Below are positions 42,943-53,335 of a DNA stretch of 64,000 nucleotides, piece by piece. The notes below the pieces were generated by a model. The model searched no databases, was not told the origin of the DNA, and worked only from the letters and a program-made list of their open reading frames with translations. Within the stretch, counting starts at the first letter, position 1, and every line of letters starts with the position of its first letter. The stretch is from Conexibacter stalactiti (GTDB lineage: Bacteria; Actinomycetota; Thermoleophilia; Solirubrobacterales; Solirubrobacteraceae): the NCBI RefSeq assembly GCF_035967765.1, contig NZ_JAYWIT010000001.1; one strand, written 5' to 3'. The position numbers and the translations under genes are program-made.

Positions 42943-44436
42943 ATGGGAGCCGTGCCGCCGTCCTCTCGCCGCAGACCGTCCCCAGCCTCCTCCACGCCGA
43001 GCCGCCTGCGGCTCGCGCTCGCGCTGCTGGTGATCGCCGGGGCGCTCGCCTTCGTGCTGACGCAGCGCGGCGGCGGCGACGGCGACAGCTCGCTGCCGGC
43101 CGCCGGCCGCGCGGACGGCAGCGCGCGCGATCCGTTCGCCTTCGATCCCGGCCACGTCGAGCGCTTCGAGCAGCGCGCCGCCGACGCCAGCGCCCACCCG
43201 CTCTACACGAGAAGCCCCGGCGGCGCCGTCGCGACAGCCGCGCGCGTCGCCGCGCTGCGACCGCTGGTCGACGCCGCCGCCGACGGCAGCGCCGTCGACC
43301 CCGCGACGCTGGAGGCGATCGTCGTGCTCGAGAGCGCCGGGCGACCCGACGCGATCGCCGGCAACGACCTGCGCGGGGCCGTCGGGCTGACGCAGATCCT
43401 CGCCGAGACGGCGACGAGCCTGCTCGGGATGGAGGTCGACGTCGCCGCCAGCACGCGCCTGACGCGCCGGATCGGACGCGCCGCCAACCGCGGTCAGACG
43501 CGCACGGTCGCGCGCCTGGTGGCGCAGCGCCGCCGCGTCGACGAGCGCTTCGACCCGCGCAAGGCGCTCGCGGGCACGGTCCGCTACCTGACGATCGCGC
43601 GCGAGCGGCTCGGCCGTGACGACCTCGCCGTCGTCAGCTACCACATGGGGATCGGCAACCTGGAGACGGCGATCGACGCCTTCGGCCACGACGACGGCGA
43701 GCCGAACCCCAGCTACACGGAGCTGTTCTTCGCCAGCACGCCGACCGACCATGCCGTTGCCTGGGATGTCCTTGCCGGCCTCGGTGACGAGTCGTCCCTC
43801 TACTACTGGAAGGTGCGCGCCGCGCGCGACCTGATGGCTCTCTCGCGCGACGACCCGGCGGCGCTCGAGCGACGCGCCGAGCTGCAGACCGCGAAGGCGT
43901 CGAGTGAGAACCTCCTGCATCCGCCGGATGCCGGCGAGGCGTTCGCCGACGGCGACGCGCTGCGCGCCGCGTACGCCGACGGGACGCTGAGACGGCTGCC
44001 GCGCAACGCGCGCCAGCTCGGCCTGCGGATCGACCCGCAGATGGGCGAGCTGGCGCCGAGAGTCGAGCAGCCGCGCGCGCTCTACCGCGGCCTGCGGCCC
44101 GGCGCGCTGCGACTGCTCGTCGAGCTGGCCGCCGGGACGCGCCGGATCTCGGGCGTGAAGGCGCCGCTGACGATCACCAGCACGGTGCGCGACCAGCGTT
44201 ACCAGGAGCAGCTCGCGGCCGGGAACCCGGAGGCGACCCACGCCTTCTCCGTCCACACGACCGGCTGGTCGTTCGACGTCCTGCGCCGCTATGCCGACGA
44301 CAGACAGGCGCGCGCGCTCCAGTTCATGCTCGACCGCCTGCAGGTGCTGGGCGCGATCGCGTGGGTGCGCGAGCCGGCCGCGATCCACGTCACGGTCGCC
44401 GGCGACGCCGCCGATCTCATCGCGGCGGGCGACTGA
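42943..44436 (+). CDS. membrane-anchored lytic-transglycosylase-like protein
   Basis: A 497-residue protein with one N-terminal hydrophobic anchor (about 23-40) and an exported body. The segment VVLESAGRPDAIAGNDLRGAVGLTQI (about 126-151) resembles the SLT transglycosylase core, with the Glu of LESAG as catalytic acid and GAVGLTQI following. A C-terminal domain (about 390-495) has STVRDQRYQEQL and HAFSVHTTGWSFDV, reminiscent of the VanY/peptidase M15-type His and Asp segments. So a dual peptidoglycan lytic role is possible. ATG 42943; GTG directly before it is also possible. Confidence 0.7.
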   Translation: MGAVPPSSRRRPSPASSTPSRLRLALALLVIAGALAFVLTQRGGGDGDSSLPAAGRADGSARDPFAFDPGHVERFEQRAADASAHPLYTRSPGGAVATAARVAALRPLVDAAADGSAVDPATLEAIVVLESAGRPDAIAGNDLRGAVGLTQILAETATSLLGMEVDVAASTRLTRRIGRAANRGQTRTVARLVAQRRRVDERFDPRKALAGTVRYLTIARERLGRDDLAVVSYHMGIGNLETAIDAFGHDDGEPNPSYTELFFASTPTDHAVAWDVLAGLGDESSLYYWKVRAARDLMALSRDDPAALERRAELQTAKASSENLLHPPDAGEAFADGDALRAAYADGTLRRLPRNARQLGLRIDPQMGELAPRVEQPRALYRGLRPGALRLLVELAAGTRRISGVKAPLTITSTVRDQRYQEQLAAGNPEATHAFSVHTTGWSFDVLRRYADDRQARALQFMLDRLQVLGAIAWVREPAAIHVTVAGDAADLIAAGD

Positions 44437-45526
44437 CCGGCGCTCGCCGCGCGGCGAGCCACAGCAGCAGCGCGAGCGCGGCGGCGACGACCGCGACCGC
44501 CTGCAACGTCACGAAGGTGTAGTCGCGCGCGTCGCTGGCGGAGGCGCCCGGATCCAGTGCCCAGACGGTGTTCAGCAGCGCCTGCGCCAGGAAGGCGGCG
44601 CAGGCGCCGGCGAGCGCGCCGAACACGACCCGCGGCGGCGACCACAGCGCACCGAGCAGCCCGCCGAGCAGCAGCCCGACGGCGACGCGCGCGACGTCGT
44701 CGCGCAACGCGCCGGCCGAGGGCTCCATCACCCACAGCCACAGGACAGCGTCGAGCGCGCCGCCGGCTGCCCCGGCGAGCGCGCCAAGCGCGACGGCGCC
44801 GGCGACGCTGCCGCGACCGCCGACGCGCAGGCGCAGCCAGGCCGCGACCGCCGCCGCCAACAGGCCCCAGTTGAGCGCGCGCCGCACGACGGTGGCCGGA
44901 TCTCTGTCCAGGTCGAGCGCGTCGGTGACCGAGACGGCCACGCGATGCGCGAGCAGCGCGGCGCACGCGGTCACGAGCGCGCCCTCGATCAGCAGCAGCG
45001 CGCCGCTGGGGACGCGCAGCGGCGCCGGCGCCGGCGCCGGGCGTGCGTCGCCCGCCTCGTCGTCGAGCGCGTCGACGAGGCGGCCGACGTCGAACCGCCA
45101 GCGGCCGTCGCTCAGCTCGATCGCGTTGCGGCGCGCGAGCGCGCGCAGCGATTCCGGCAGCTGCTCCGGCTGCGGCATCTGGGCGCCGGCGACGAGCACG
45201 GGGATCACGCGCACGTCGGCGCGCCGCAGCGCCGTCTCGACCTCCAGCCGCACGTAGTCGTCGGCCTCCGCGAGCCGCGCCAGACCGCCGCCGTCGGGCG
45301 CCCGCACCGACGCCCAGCGCGGCCCGATCACGACGAGCAGCGTGTGGCAGTCGCCGACGGCGCGCGTGATCCGCTCGACGAAGTCGATCCCCGGCGCCAG
45401 CTCGACGTCCATGAAGACGTTGTCGGCGCCGAAGCGGGTCGCGACCGCGTCATAGAGACGGCCGGCGTGGCCGGCCGTCTCCTCGCGGCGGTAACTGATG
45501 AAGAGCTTTGGGGCGGCGGCGCTCAT
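44417..45526 (-). CDS. TIR-domain protein with C-terminal transmembrane helices
   Basis: A 369-residue protein. The TIR domain covers about residues 6-150: KLFISYRREETAGHAGRLYD, DNVFMDVELAPGIDFVERI, VVIGPRW and DDYVRLEVETALRR, whose Glu is at the position of the NADase catalytic glutamate. After a Pro/Ala linker come five or six hydrophobic segments (about 175-360), so TIR sits on the cytosolic face of a membrane anchor. TIR enzymes cleave NAD+ or make cyclic ADP-ribose signals in antiphage defence. Translationally coupled (ATGA) to the DUF4231/SLATT-like gene. A defence role is inferred from domains and pairing. Confidence 0.85.
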   Translation of the reverse strand: MSAAAPKLFISYRREETAGHAGRLYDAVATRFGADNVFMDVELAPGIDFVERITRAVGDCHTLLVVIGPRWASVRAPDGGGLARLAEADDYVRLEVETALRRADVRVIPVLVAGAQMPQPEQLPESLRALARRNAIELSDGRWRFDVGRLVDALDDEAGDARPAPAPAPLRVPSGALLLIEGALVTACAALLAHRVAVSVTDALDLDRDPATVVRRALNWGLLAAAVAAWLRLRVGGRGSVAGAVALGALAGAAGGALDAVLWLWVMEPSAGALRDDVARVAVGLLLGGLLGALWSPPRVVFGALAGACAAFLAQALLNTVWALDPGASASDARDYTFVTLQAVAVVAAALALLLWLAARRAPVSRPPR

Positions 45527-46014
45527 CGCGTCGTCTCCTCCTGCTGCTGGCGCTGCGTGGAGGCCCAGGCGGCGTGCTCCTGCGAGACAAGCCCCTCGAC
45601 CCGCTCGGCGAGCATGGCGCCCGGTCGCGGCGCGCCGGCGTACGGGCCGGCACCGGCGGCGCAGAGGAACTTCTCGTGCTTGAGCCGCTCGCAGGTCGAG
45701 CGGTAGGTGGCCCAGTTCTGCTGGTACTGGAAGAGCTGCTGGAACCCTTCGAGCACGACGATCGCGGCGCCGCCGATCGCGACCAGCCATCTCCACGCGT
45801 CGCCGGACGCCCCCGCGACGACGGGGATCGCCGCGGCGATCACGATCTGAAGGACCTTCAGCGCCTTGAAGCACCGCTGGCTGTGACCGCTCTTGCGGTC
45901 ATACCAGGCGATCTGCTCCTCCAGGCGGGCCCAGGCCGCCGCGTCGCCGCGCGCCTGGCCGCCGCCGGAGGTCACCACCTCCGGCACCGCTTCGACGGCT
46001 GTCGCGTCGCCCAC
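45523..46014 (-). CDS. DUF4231/SLATT-like two-transmembrane protein, partner of the TIR gene
   Basis: A 163-residue protein. A helical N-terminus (ARLEEQIAWYDRKSGHSQRCFK) leads into two adjacent hydrophobic helices (about 49-66 and 72-90). A long helical C-terminus follows, with WATYRSTCERLKHEKFL and HAAWASTQ. This is the layout of DUF4231/SLATT proteins, proposed pore-forming effectors in nucleotide-signal conflict systems. GTG 46014 is chosen because GGAGG lies 8 bp upstream; a longer TTG start would overlap the -35 element. First gene of the pair, with its own promoter. Confidence 0.75.
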   Translation of the reverse strand: MGDATAVEAVPEVVTSGGGQARGDAAAWARLEEQIAWYDRKSGHSQRCFKALKVLQIVIAAAIPVVAGASGDAWRWLVAIGGAAIVVLEGFQQLFQYQQNWATYRSTCERLKHEKFLCAAGAGPYAGAPRPGAMLAERVEGLVSQEHAAWASTQRQQQEETTR

Positions 46015-46044
46015 GTTCGCCCCTCCAGCGCGGTTCCGCTCCGG

Positions 46045-46074
46045 ATTGTGGTCCTTCAAGAACCGCGCTGTCAA
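46045..46074 (-). promoter_or_regulatory. sigma-70-like promoter of the SLATT/TIR operon
   Basis: On the minus strand TTGACA (46074-46069) and CACAAT (46050-46045) are 18 bp apart, about 30 bp upstream of the GTG start. A consensus -35 is rare in this GC-rich window. It lies just behind the transketolase terminator, so the operon is independently transcribed. Confidence 0.55.
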
Positions 46075-46098
46075 GCGCGCGCGTGAGGCGGGCGCGAT

Positions 46099-46127
46099 GG
46101 CGGGCGCGCGCTCACGGCGCGCCCGCC
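46099..46127 (-). terminator. terminator of the transketolase gene
   Basis: GGCGGGCGCGC and GCGCGCCCGCC form a perfect 11-bp stem with a 7-nt loop, 8 nt after the transketolase stop. Confidence 0.7.
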
Positions 46128-46134
46128 GAGGCCG

Positions 46135-48135
<2,001 letters not shown>

Positions 48136-48316
48136 CCAGAGGGTCGGCGCGGACGAAAGGACGGCAGCGCGCGCGTCGGCGCACGCACCTGTGCGAGAGG
48201 GTATCCCGTCGGGCGCCCCCCCGATCGGCCCGATTCTCGGTTCGACCGGCGCTCGCGCACCGCACGGCGGCTAGCCTGGACGAATCGGCGAGGCGAATCC
48301 TGGGGCGCTGAATGTC

Positions 48317-49210
48317 GTGAGCACGGGGACGGGAGAGGTCATACGGACGCCGGAGGAGCGCTTCGAAGCGCTGCCCGGATTCCCATACAGAGCGCGCTAT
48401 CGCGATGTCGACGGGCTGCGGCTGGCGCACGTCGACGAGGGCGCGGGCCCGCCCGTGCTGCTGCTGCACGGCGAGCCGACGTGGTCGTTCCTGTGGCGCC
48501 ACTCGATCGCCGCGCTCGTCGCGGGCGGCTACCGCGCGATCGCGCCCGACCACGCCGGCTTCGGCCGCTCCGACAAGCCGACGGCGCTCGACTGGTACTC
48601 CTACGACCGCCACACGGCGCTGGCGGCCGAGCTGCTGGAGCGGCTCGACCTGCGCGACGTGACCGTCGTCGTGCACGACTGGGGCGGGCCGATCGGACTG
48701 CGCCTGGCCGTCGAGCAGCCCGACCGGATCGCGCGGATCGTCGTGACCGACACCGGCCTCTTCACCGGTCATCAGCGGATGACGCCGGCGTGGGAGGCGT
48801 TCCGCGGCTTCGTCGAGCAGACCGAGGACCTGCCGATCGGGATGCTCGTGCGCGGCGCTTGCCACAGCGACCCCGGCGACGCCGTCGTCGCCGCCTACGA
48901 GGCGCCGTTCCCGGACGCCGCTTCGAAGGCCGGCGCGCGCGCCTTCCCGCTGCTGATCCCGCGCACGCCGGAGGAGCCGGGCGCCGCGGCCGGCCAGCGC
49001 ACGCTCGACGCGCTCGCCCGCGACAGCCGCCCGACGCTGGTCGTGTGGGCCTCCGACGACCCGATCATCCCGCTCTCGACCGGCGAGCGCTTCGCGCGGG
49101 CGCTCGGCGGCGAGGTCGCGCACGTGCTGCCGCAGGCCGGGCACTTCCTGCAGGAGGACCAGGGACCGCTGCTCGGCCGCCTGCTGGTCGACTGGCTGGA
49201 CGCGCGATGA
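48317..49210 (+). CDS. haloalkane dehalogenase-like alpha/beta hydrolase (HLD-I type)
   Basis: A 297-residue protein. The opening TPEERFEALPGFPYRARYRDV is characteristic of haloalkane dehalogenases. HGEPTWSFLWR carries the oxyanion segment, VVVHDWGGPIG the nucleophile Asp followed by the halide-binding Trp of subfamily I, WASDDPIIPL an acid Asp, and AGHFLQED the catalytic His. All parts for hydrolysing a carbon-halogen bond are present; epoxide or ester hydrolysis cannot be excluded. GTG start. The stop overlaps the downstream methyltransferase start as ATGA. Confidence 0.75.
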   Translation: MSTGTGEVIRTPEERFEALPGFPYRARYRDVDGLRLAHVDEGAGPPVLLLHGEPTWSFLWRHSIAALVAGGYRAIAPDHAGFGRSDKPTALDWYSYDRHTALAAELLERLDLRDVTVVVHDWGGPIGLRLAVEQPDRIARIVVTDTGLFTGHQRMTPAWEAFRGFVEQTEDLPIGMLVRGACHSDPGDAVVAAYEAPFPDAASKAGARAFPLLIPRTPEEPGAAAGQRTLDALARDSRPTLVVWASDDPIIPLSTGERFARALGGEVAHVLPQAGHFLQEDQGPLLGRLLVDWLDAR

Positions 49211-50067
49211 GCGAGACACTCGCGGTTCCGGTCGCCGTCGACCCCGGCTTCGCGATCCGCTTCCTCGACGCCGGCAACGCGCTGCCCGGGATCCGCGGGC
49301 TGAAGCCGGTGATGACCGAGCAGCTGGCGCTGCGCCGCGGGATGCGCGTGCTGGAGCTGGGCTGCGGCGCCGGCGACGACGTGCGCTCGTTCGCGCGGCG
49401 CGTCGGCGCGGCCGGTCATGTGCTCGGGATCGACAGCTCGGAGGCGCTCGTCGCCGAGGCGACGCGCCGCTCGCAGGGGCGCGACCTGCCGGTCGAGTTC
49501 CGCGTCGGCGACGCGCTCGCGCTCGACCTGCCCGACGGCGCCTTCGACCGCGTCCGGATCGAGCGGCTGCTGATGCACGTCGATGGCGATCCCGCACGCG
49601 TGCTCGCGGAGGCTCGCCGCGTGCTCGTTCCCGGTGGCCGCGCGGTCGTCTTCGACTTCGACTGGGACGCGCTCGTGATCGACGGCGCCGAGCGCGAGCT
49701 GACGCGCCGGATCGTGCGCTCCTACTCCGACGGGATCCGCAACGGCTGGGTCGGCCGGGCGCTGCCGCGACTGCTGGCGGAGGCCGACTTCACCGATGTC
49801 GCGGCGGTGCCGCACGGCGTCGCGTTGCCGTACGACTTCTTCTCCTGGCTCGTCTCCAGCCACCTCGACGCGGCGCTCGCCGCCGGCGACTTCACGCCGC
49901 AGCAGCTGATCGCGTGGTGGGACCAGCTCGACGAGGCGCACGCCGCCGGCGGCTTCTTCGCGGCGCTGCTGGGCTTCGTCGTCGTCGGCACCAAGCCGGC
50001 GGAGGCGGCGGACGATGGCGCGGACGCGTGCGACGCGGCGCGCGAGAACGCGAACGGGCGCGGGTAG
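49207..50067 (+). CDS. SAM-dependent methyltransferase, class I
   Basis: A 286-residue protein. Motif I is VLELGCGAGDDVRSF (about 48-62), followed by GIDSS, a motif II-like GDALALDLPDGAFDRV and ARRVLVPGGRAVVFDFDWD. It resembles small-molecule methyltransferases of the UbiE/Methyltransf_11/25 type; the acceptor is unknown. ATGA overlap with the dehalogenase-like gene suggests linked functions. The C-terminus is Ala/Asp-rich low complexity. Confidence 0.85.
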   Translation: MSETLAVPVAVDPGFAIRFLDAGNALPGIRGLKPVMTEQLALRRGMRVLELGCGAGDDVRSFARRVGAAGHVLGIDSSEALVAEATRRSQGRDLPVEFRVGDALALDLPDGAFDRVRIERLLMHVDGDPARVLAEARRVLVPGGRAVVFDFDWDALVIDGAERELTRRIVRSYSDGIRNGWVGRALPRLLAEADFTDVAAVPHGVALPYDFFSWLVSSHLDAALAAGDFTPQQLIAWWDQLDEAHAAGGFFAALLGFVVVGTKPAEAADDGADACDAARENANGRG

Positions 50068-50077
50068 GCTCGGCGCG

Positions 50078-50968
50078 ATGCCCTCCTTCTTCGAGCACGA
50101 CGGTCACCGCCTCGCCTATGGCGAGCACGGCAGCGGCCCGCGGCCGCTCGTGCTGCTGCCGGGACTGCTGTTCTCGCAGCGGATGCAGGAGCCGCTCGCC
50201 GACGCGCTCGCGGCGCGCGGCAACCGCGTCATCACGCTCGACCCGCTCGGCCACGGCGACTCCGACCGGCCGCGCGACATGTGGCGCTACTCGATGACGA
50301 CGTTCGGCGGCCAGGTGGTCGCGCTGCTCGACCACCTCGGGATCGATCAGGCGGTCGTCGGCGGCGCCTCGCTCGGCGCCAACGTCGCGCTCGAGGTCGC
50401 CGCCGCCGCGCCCGAGCGGCTGCGCGGCATGGTGCTGGAGATGCCGGTGCTCGACAACGCGCTGCTCGGCTGCGCGATCGGCTTCACGCCGCTGCTGGTC
50501 GCGCTGACCTTCGGCGAGCCGGCGATGAAGCTGGTCCAGCGCGTCGCGCGCGTGGTGCCGCGGCGGCCGCTGCCGCTGGTGCCGGAGATCCTGCTCGACT
50601 GGGTCTCGCAGGATCCCGGGCCGAGCGCCGCCGTCCTGCAAGGGCTGTTCTTCGGCCGGATCGCGCCACATCGCGAGATCCGCCGCACGTTCGCGACGCC
50701 GTCGCTGGTGATCGGACACAAGCGCGACCCGATCCATCCGTTCTCCGACGCCGACATGCTCGCCGAGGAGCTGCGCGACGCCAGGTTGCTGAACGCCGAC
50801 TCGATCCTCGAGCTGCGAACCCGCCCCGAGCGGCTGACGGCCGAGATCGCCGACTTCGTCGACGCCTGCTGGAAGCCGCGCGAGGCGCCGGCCGCCGCGA
50901 GATCGGTCAGACCCCGCGCGAGAGCGCGCAGAGCCCGCGCCAGAGCGCGCCCACGCGCCAGCGCCTGA
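50078..50968 (+). CDS. alpha/beta-fold hydrolase
   Basis: A 296-residue protein. LPGLLFSQRMQ holds the oxyanion region, GGASLGANVALEVA (about 92-105) the nucleophile Ser, and a late Asp lies in HKRDPIHPFSDADML, with HPF as the possible His region. It could be an esterase or lactonase; substrate unknown. The last 30 residues are an extremely Arg/Ala-rich tail that may be disordered or nucleic-acid binding. Starts 10 bp after the methyltransferase stop and is likely co-transcribed. Confidence 0.8.
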   Translation: MPSFFEHDGHRLAYGEHGSGPRPLVLLPGLLFSQRMQEPLADALAARGNRVITLDPLGHGDSDRPRDMWRYSMTTFGGQVVALLDHLGIDQAVVGGASLGANVALEVAAAAPERLRGMVLEMPVLDNALLGCAIGFTPLLVALTFGEPAMKLVQRVARVVPRRPLPLVPEILLDWVSQDPGPSAAVLQGLFFGRIAPHREIRRTFATPSLVIGHKRDPIHPFSDADMLAEELRDARLLNADSILELRTRPERLTAEIADFVDACWKPREAPAAARSVRPRARARRARARARPRASA

Positions 50969-50987
50969 CGGGTTCTCCCTCGCCGCG

Positions 50988-51032
50988 CACCCGCGCTGCA
51001 CGTGATCGTGCGTGTGCGCACCTGCGCGGGTG
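50988..51032. repeat. CACCCGCGC/GCGCGGGTG inverted repeat before the amidase gene
   Basis: A 9-bp perfect inverted repeat (50988-50996 and 51024-51032) with a 27-nt loop containing further dyad-like GTGCG segments. It is either a terminator for the hydrolase gene or a leader structure of the amidase mRNA. Confidence 0.35.
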
Positions 51033-51051
51033 GGAACGTGTTTGCAGTCTG

Positions 51052-52833
51052 ATGCGCCGTACCGTCGTCCCCGTCATCCTCGCCGCGCTGGCCGCGGCGG
51101 CGAGCACAGCACCTGCCGCCGCTGCGCCGGCGGCCGTCGCCGACTTCGAGCAGCGCGCGCCCGCGCTCACTGACCCCGCCCGCCCCGCTGCCGCCTCGGC
51201 ACGCGCCGCCGAGCAGCGTTCCAGCGATTCCGCCGCGCACGCGTCCGCCGCCGCCGCGCTGCGCACGACCGCGCCGATCCGCGCCCCGCGCCCCTTCCAG
51301 CTGCTCGGGCTGCGCTGGCGCGGCGACGAGGAGGCGCACGTCGAGGTGCGCGTGCAGCGGGCGAGCGGCCGCTGGAGCCGCTGGGGCGAGGTCCCGCACG
51401 CCGAGGACGAGCCGGCCGCCGATCGGCGCGACGAGACCGTCAGCGGTCCGCTGTGGACCGGCAGCGCCATCCGCTACCAGCTGCGCGCGCGGACGCTCCC
51501 GCGCGCGCTGCACGTCCACTTCGTCGCGGTGCCGCGCGGCGCGGTGCGGGCCGCGTCCGGGGCCGGCGCTCGCACGGACGACGCCCGCCCAGCTCAGGCC
51601 GCGCCGGGCGGCGACGGCGGCAGCGGCAGCGGCGGCGAGCGGCCGGCGATCGTGCCGCGCTCGCAGTGGGACCCGGGCGACGCCTGCCGGCCGCGCAGCG
51701 CCCCCCGCTACGGCCGCGTCGACTTCTCCGTCGTCCATCACACCGAGTCGCTGACCGCCTACTCGCGCGACGAAGCGGCCGCGATGGTGCTCGGGATCTG
51801 TCGCTTCCACCGCAACGGCAACGGCTGGCTCGACATCGGCTACAACCTGCTCGTCGACCGCTTCGGCACCGTCTACGAAGGCCGCGCCGGCGGCGTCGAA
51901 CAGCCCGTGATCGGCGCCCACGCCGGCGGCTGGAACAGCATCGCGACCGGCGTCGCGGTGATCGGCAGCTTCACGAGCCGGCGCCCGCCGGCGGCCGCGC
52001 GCGAGGCGCTCTCGCGCGTGCTGGCGTGGAAGCTGTCGCTCGGCGGCGTGCCGGCGACGGGGACGATCGCGAAGGTCTCTGCCGGCGGCGAGGAGAACCG
52101 CTGGCCGACTGGCTCGACGGTGCGGCTGTCGCGGATCGTCGGCCATCGCGACGTCGACGAGACCGACTGCCCCGGCGGGGCCTTCTACGGACTGCTGCCG
52201 GCGCTGCGCGCGCAGACCGCGCCGCGGGTCGACGTGCCGGCCGACCAGCTGACCAGCTCACCGATCGGCGGCGTGCTGCCGCAGGGCGGCCCAGTGGCGC
52301 TGACCGGCCGCCTGACGCTTGCGGGCGGACGCCGGCCTGTCGGCGCGCGGCTGACGCTCCAGCGCCGCGACGGCGAGGAGTGGAGCGAGCTCGGCACGTT
52401 GAGAACCGGGAGCGACGGGATCTGGTCGGCGTCGGTGCCGGTGACCGTCAACGGCAGCTTCCGCGTCGTCGCCGATGGCGTCGGCGTGACCGCGCCAGCG
52501 GTCGGCGCCGAGGTCGCGGCGGGTGTCGGCGCGCGCGTGACACCGCAGCTGCTGCAGCCGGGCAGAGAGGTCACGGTGAGCGGCACGACGACGCCGGCGA
52601 AGGAGCGCGTGACCGTGCTCGTCGAGCGCCAGGCGCGCGCCGGCGGGCCGTGGCGGCAGCTGCGACGGGTCGCGCTCGACACCGTCGACGGCGCCTACGA
52701 GACGACGATCCCGCTGCCGTCGTCGGGCCTCCACCGCGTCGTCGTGACGACCGCGGCCGACGCGCTCAACGCCGCCGGCAGCTCGCCGGTGCGGACGGCG
52801 CGGGTGCGGGCGCCGGGAAGAGGTCGCCGCTAA
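51052..52833 (+). CDS. secreted PGRP-type N-acetylmuramoyl-L-alanine amidase
   Basis: A 593-residue exported protein with a signal peptide to about residue 25 and an Ala-rich N-terminal region. The PGRP/amidase_2 domain is at about 195-385: IVPRSQWDP, the zinc His of FSVVHHTES, YNLLVDRFGTVYEGR, GAHAGGWN, and VGHRDVDETDCPGG with His and Cys ligands. Two or more Ig-like beta domains follow (about 400-590), with TVSGTTTPAKERV. It should cut the peptide off peptidoglycan glycan chains, in wall turnover or competition. The 3' end overlaps a convergent frameshifted gene by 4 bp. Confidence 0.88.
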   Translation: MRRTVVPVILAALAAAASTAPAAAAPAAVADFEQRAPALTDPARPAAASARAAEQRSSDSAAHASAAAALRTTAPIRAPRPFQLLGLRWRGDEEAHVEVRVQRASGRWSRWGEVPHAEDEPAADRRDETVSGPLWTGSAIRYQLRARTLPRALHVHFVAVPRGAVRAASGAGARTDDARPAQAAPGGDGGSGSGGERPAIVPRSQWDPGDACRPRSAPRYGRVDFSVVHHTESLTAYSRDEAAAMVLGICRFHRNGNGWLDIGYNLLVDRFGTVYEGRAGGVEQPVIGAHAGGWNSIATGVAVIGSFTSRRPPAAAREALSRVLAWKLSLGGVPATGTIAKVSAGGEENRWPTGSTVRLSRIVGHRDVDETDCPGGAFYGLLPALRAQTAPRVDVPADQLTSSPIGGVLPQGGPVALTGRLTLAGGRRPVGARLTLQRRDGEEWSELGTLRTGSDGIWSASVPVTVNGSFRVVADGVGVTAPAVGAEVAAGVGARVTPQLLQPGREVTVSGTTTPAKERVTVLVERQARAGGPWRQLRRVALDTVDGAYETTIPLPSSGLHRVVVTTAADALNAAGSSPVRTARVRAPGRGRR

Positions 52834-53244
52834 CGCGGCGGCGCGAGCACGGCCGCGATCCGCGTGGCGACGTCGCCGCCGGCGAGCACCTCGCCGCCGG
52901 CGCGCGTGAGCGCGTAGCCGAGCGACGATATGTCGCCGCCGCTGAAGCGCGGCACCAGCAGCCGTGCGTGCTCGAGCACCTGGACGCCCTCGGCGATCAG
53001 CGTGTGGGAAGGCGCTGCGGACCCGTTCGTCGATCCCGAAGATGCTCTTGCCCGGGTTGAAGATCTGGGTCAGCTCGCTGATCGTCTGCGAGCTGCCGTG
53101 CTCGCCCGGCCCGCCGGGGCCGTACCCGCGCACGAGGATCTCCTCCGCGAGCGTCAGCAGCGACAGCGCCTCCAGCCGCGCGTACTCGGCCTTCATCGCC
53201 TCGTTCTCGGCGTCCTTCTCCTCGTTCTTGCCGAACAGCCCCAT
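52830..53244 (-). pseudogene. small unknown gene interrupted by a one-base frameshift
   Basis: The frame starts at ATG 53244 with MGLFGKNEEKDAENEAMKAE and is coding-like to FNPGKSIFGIDERVRSAF. At the G-run 53006-53008 one extra base shifts it; removing it continues as HTLIAEGVQVLEHARLL and ends at TAG 52832-52830, giving about 137 residues. Unrepaired, the frame runs antisense through the amidase as Arg-rich noise. The repaired N-terminal half is charged and helical, with LSLLTLAEEIL. No family recognised. A sequencing error, recent mutation or programmed shift would all look like this. Confidence 0.6.
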
Positions 53245-53335
53245 CGTCCTGTCCTCCGGTCGTGCAGTGCGCGCGCCGCACGCTACGCGGCGGCCCGGCG
53301 CGCCGCCAACCGGTTCTCCGCCAGGCCGCGTCGGC

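Noticed and set aside
46015..46074. TTG start at 46074 for the DUF4231/SLATT-like protein
   Set aside because: That codon is part of a TTGACA -35 element, while GTG 46014 has a GGAGG at the right distance.
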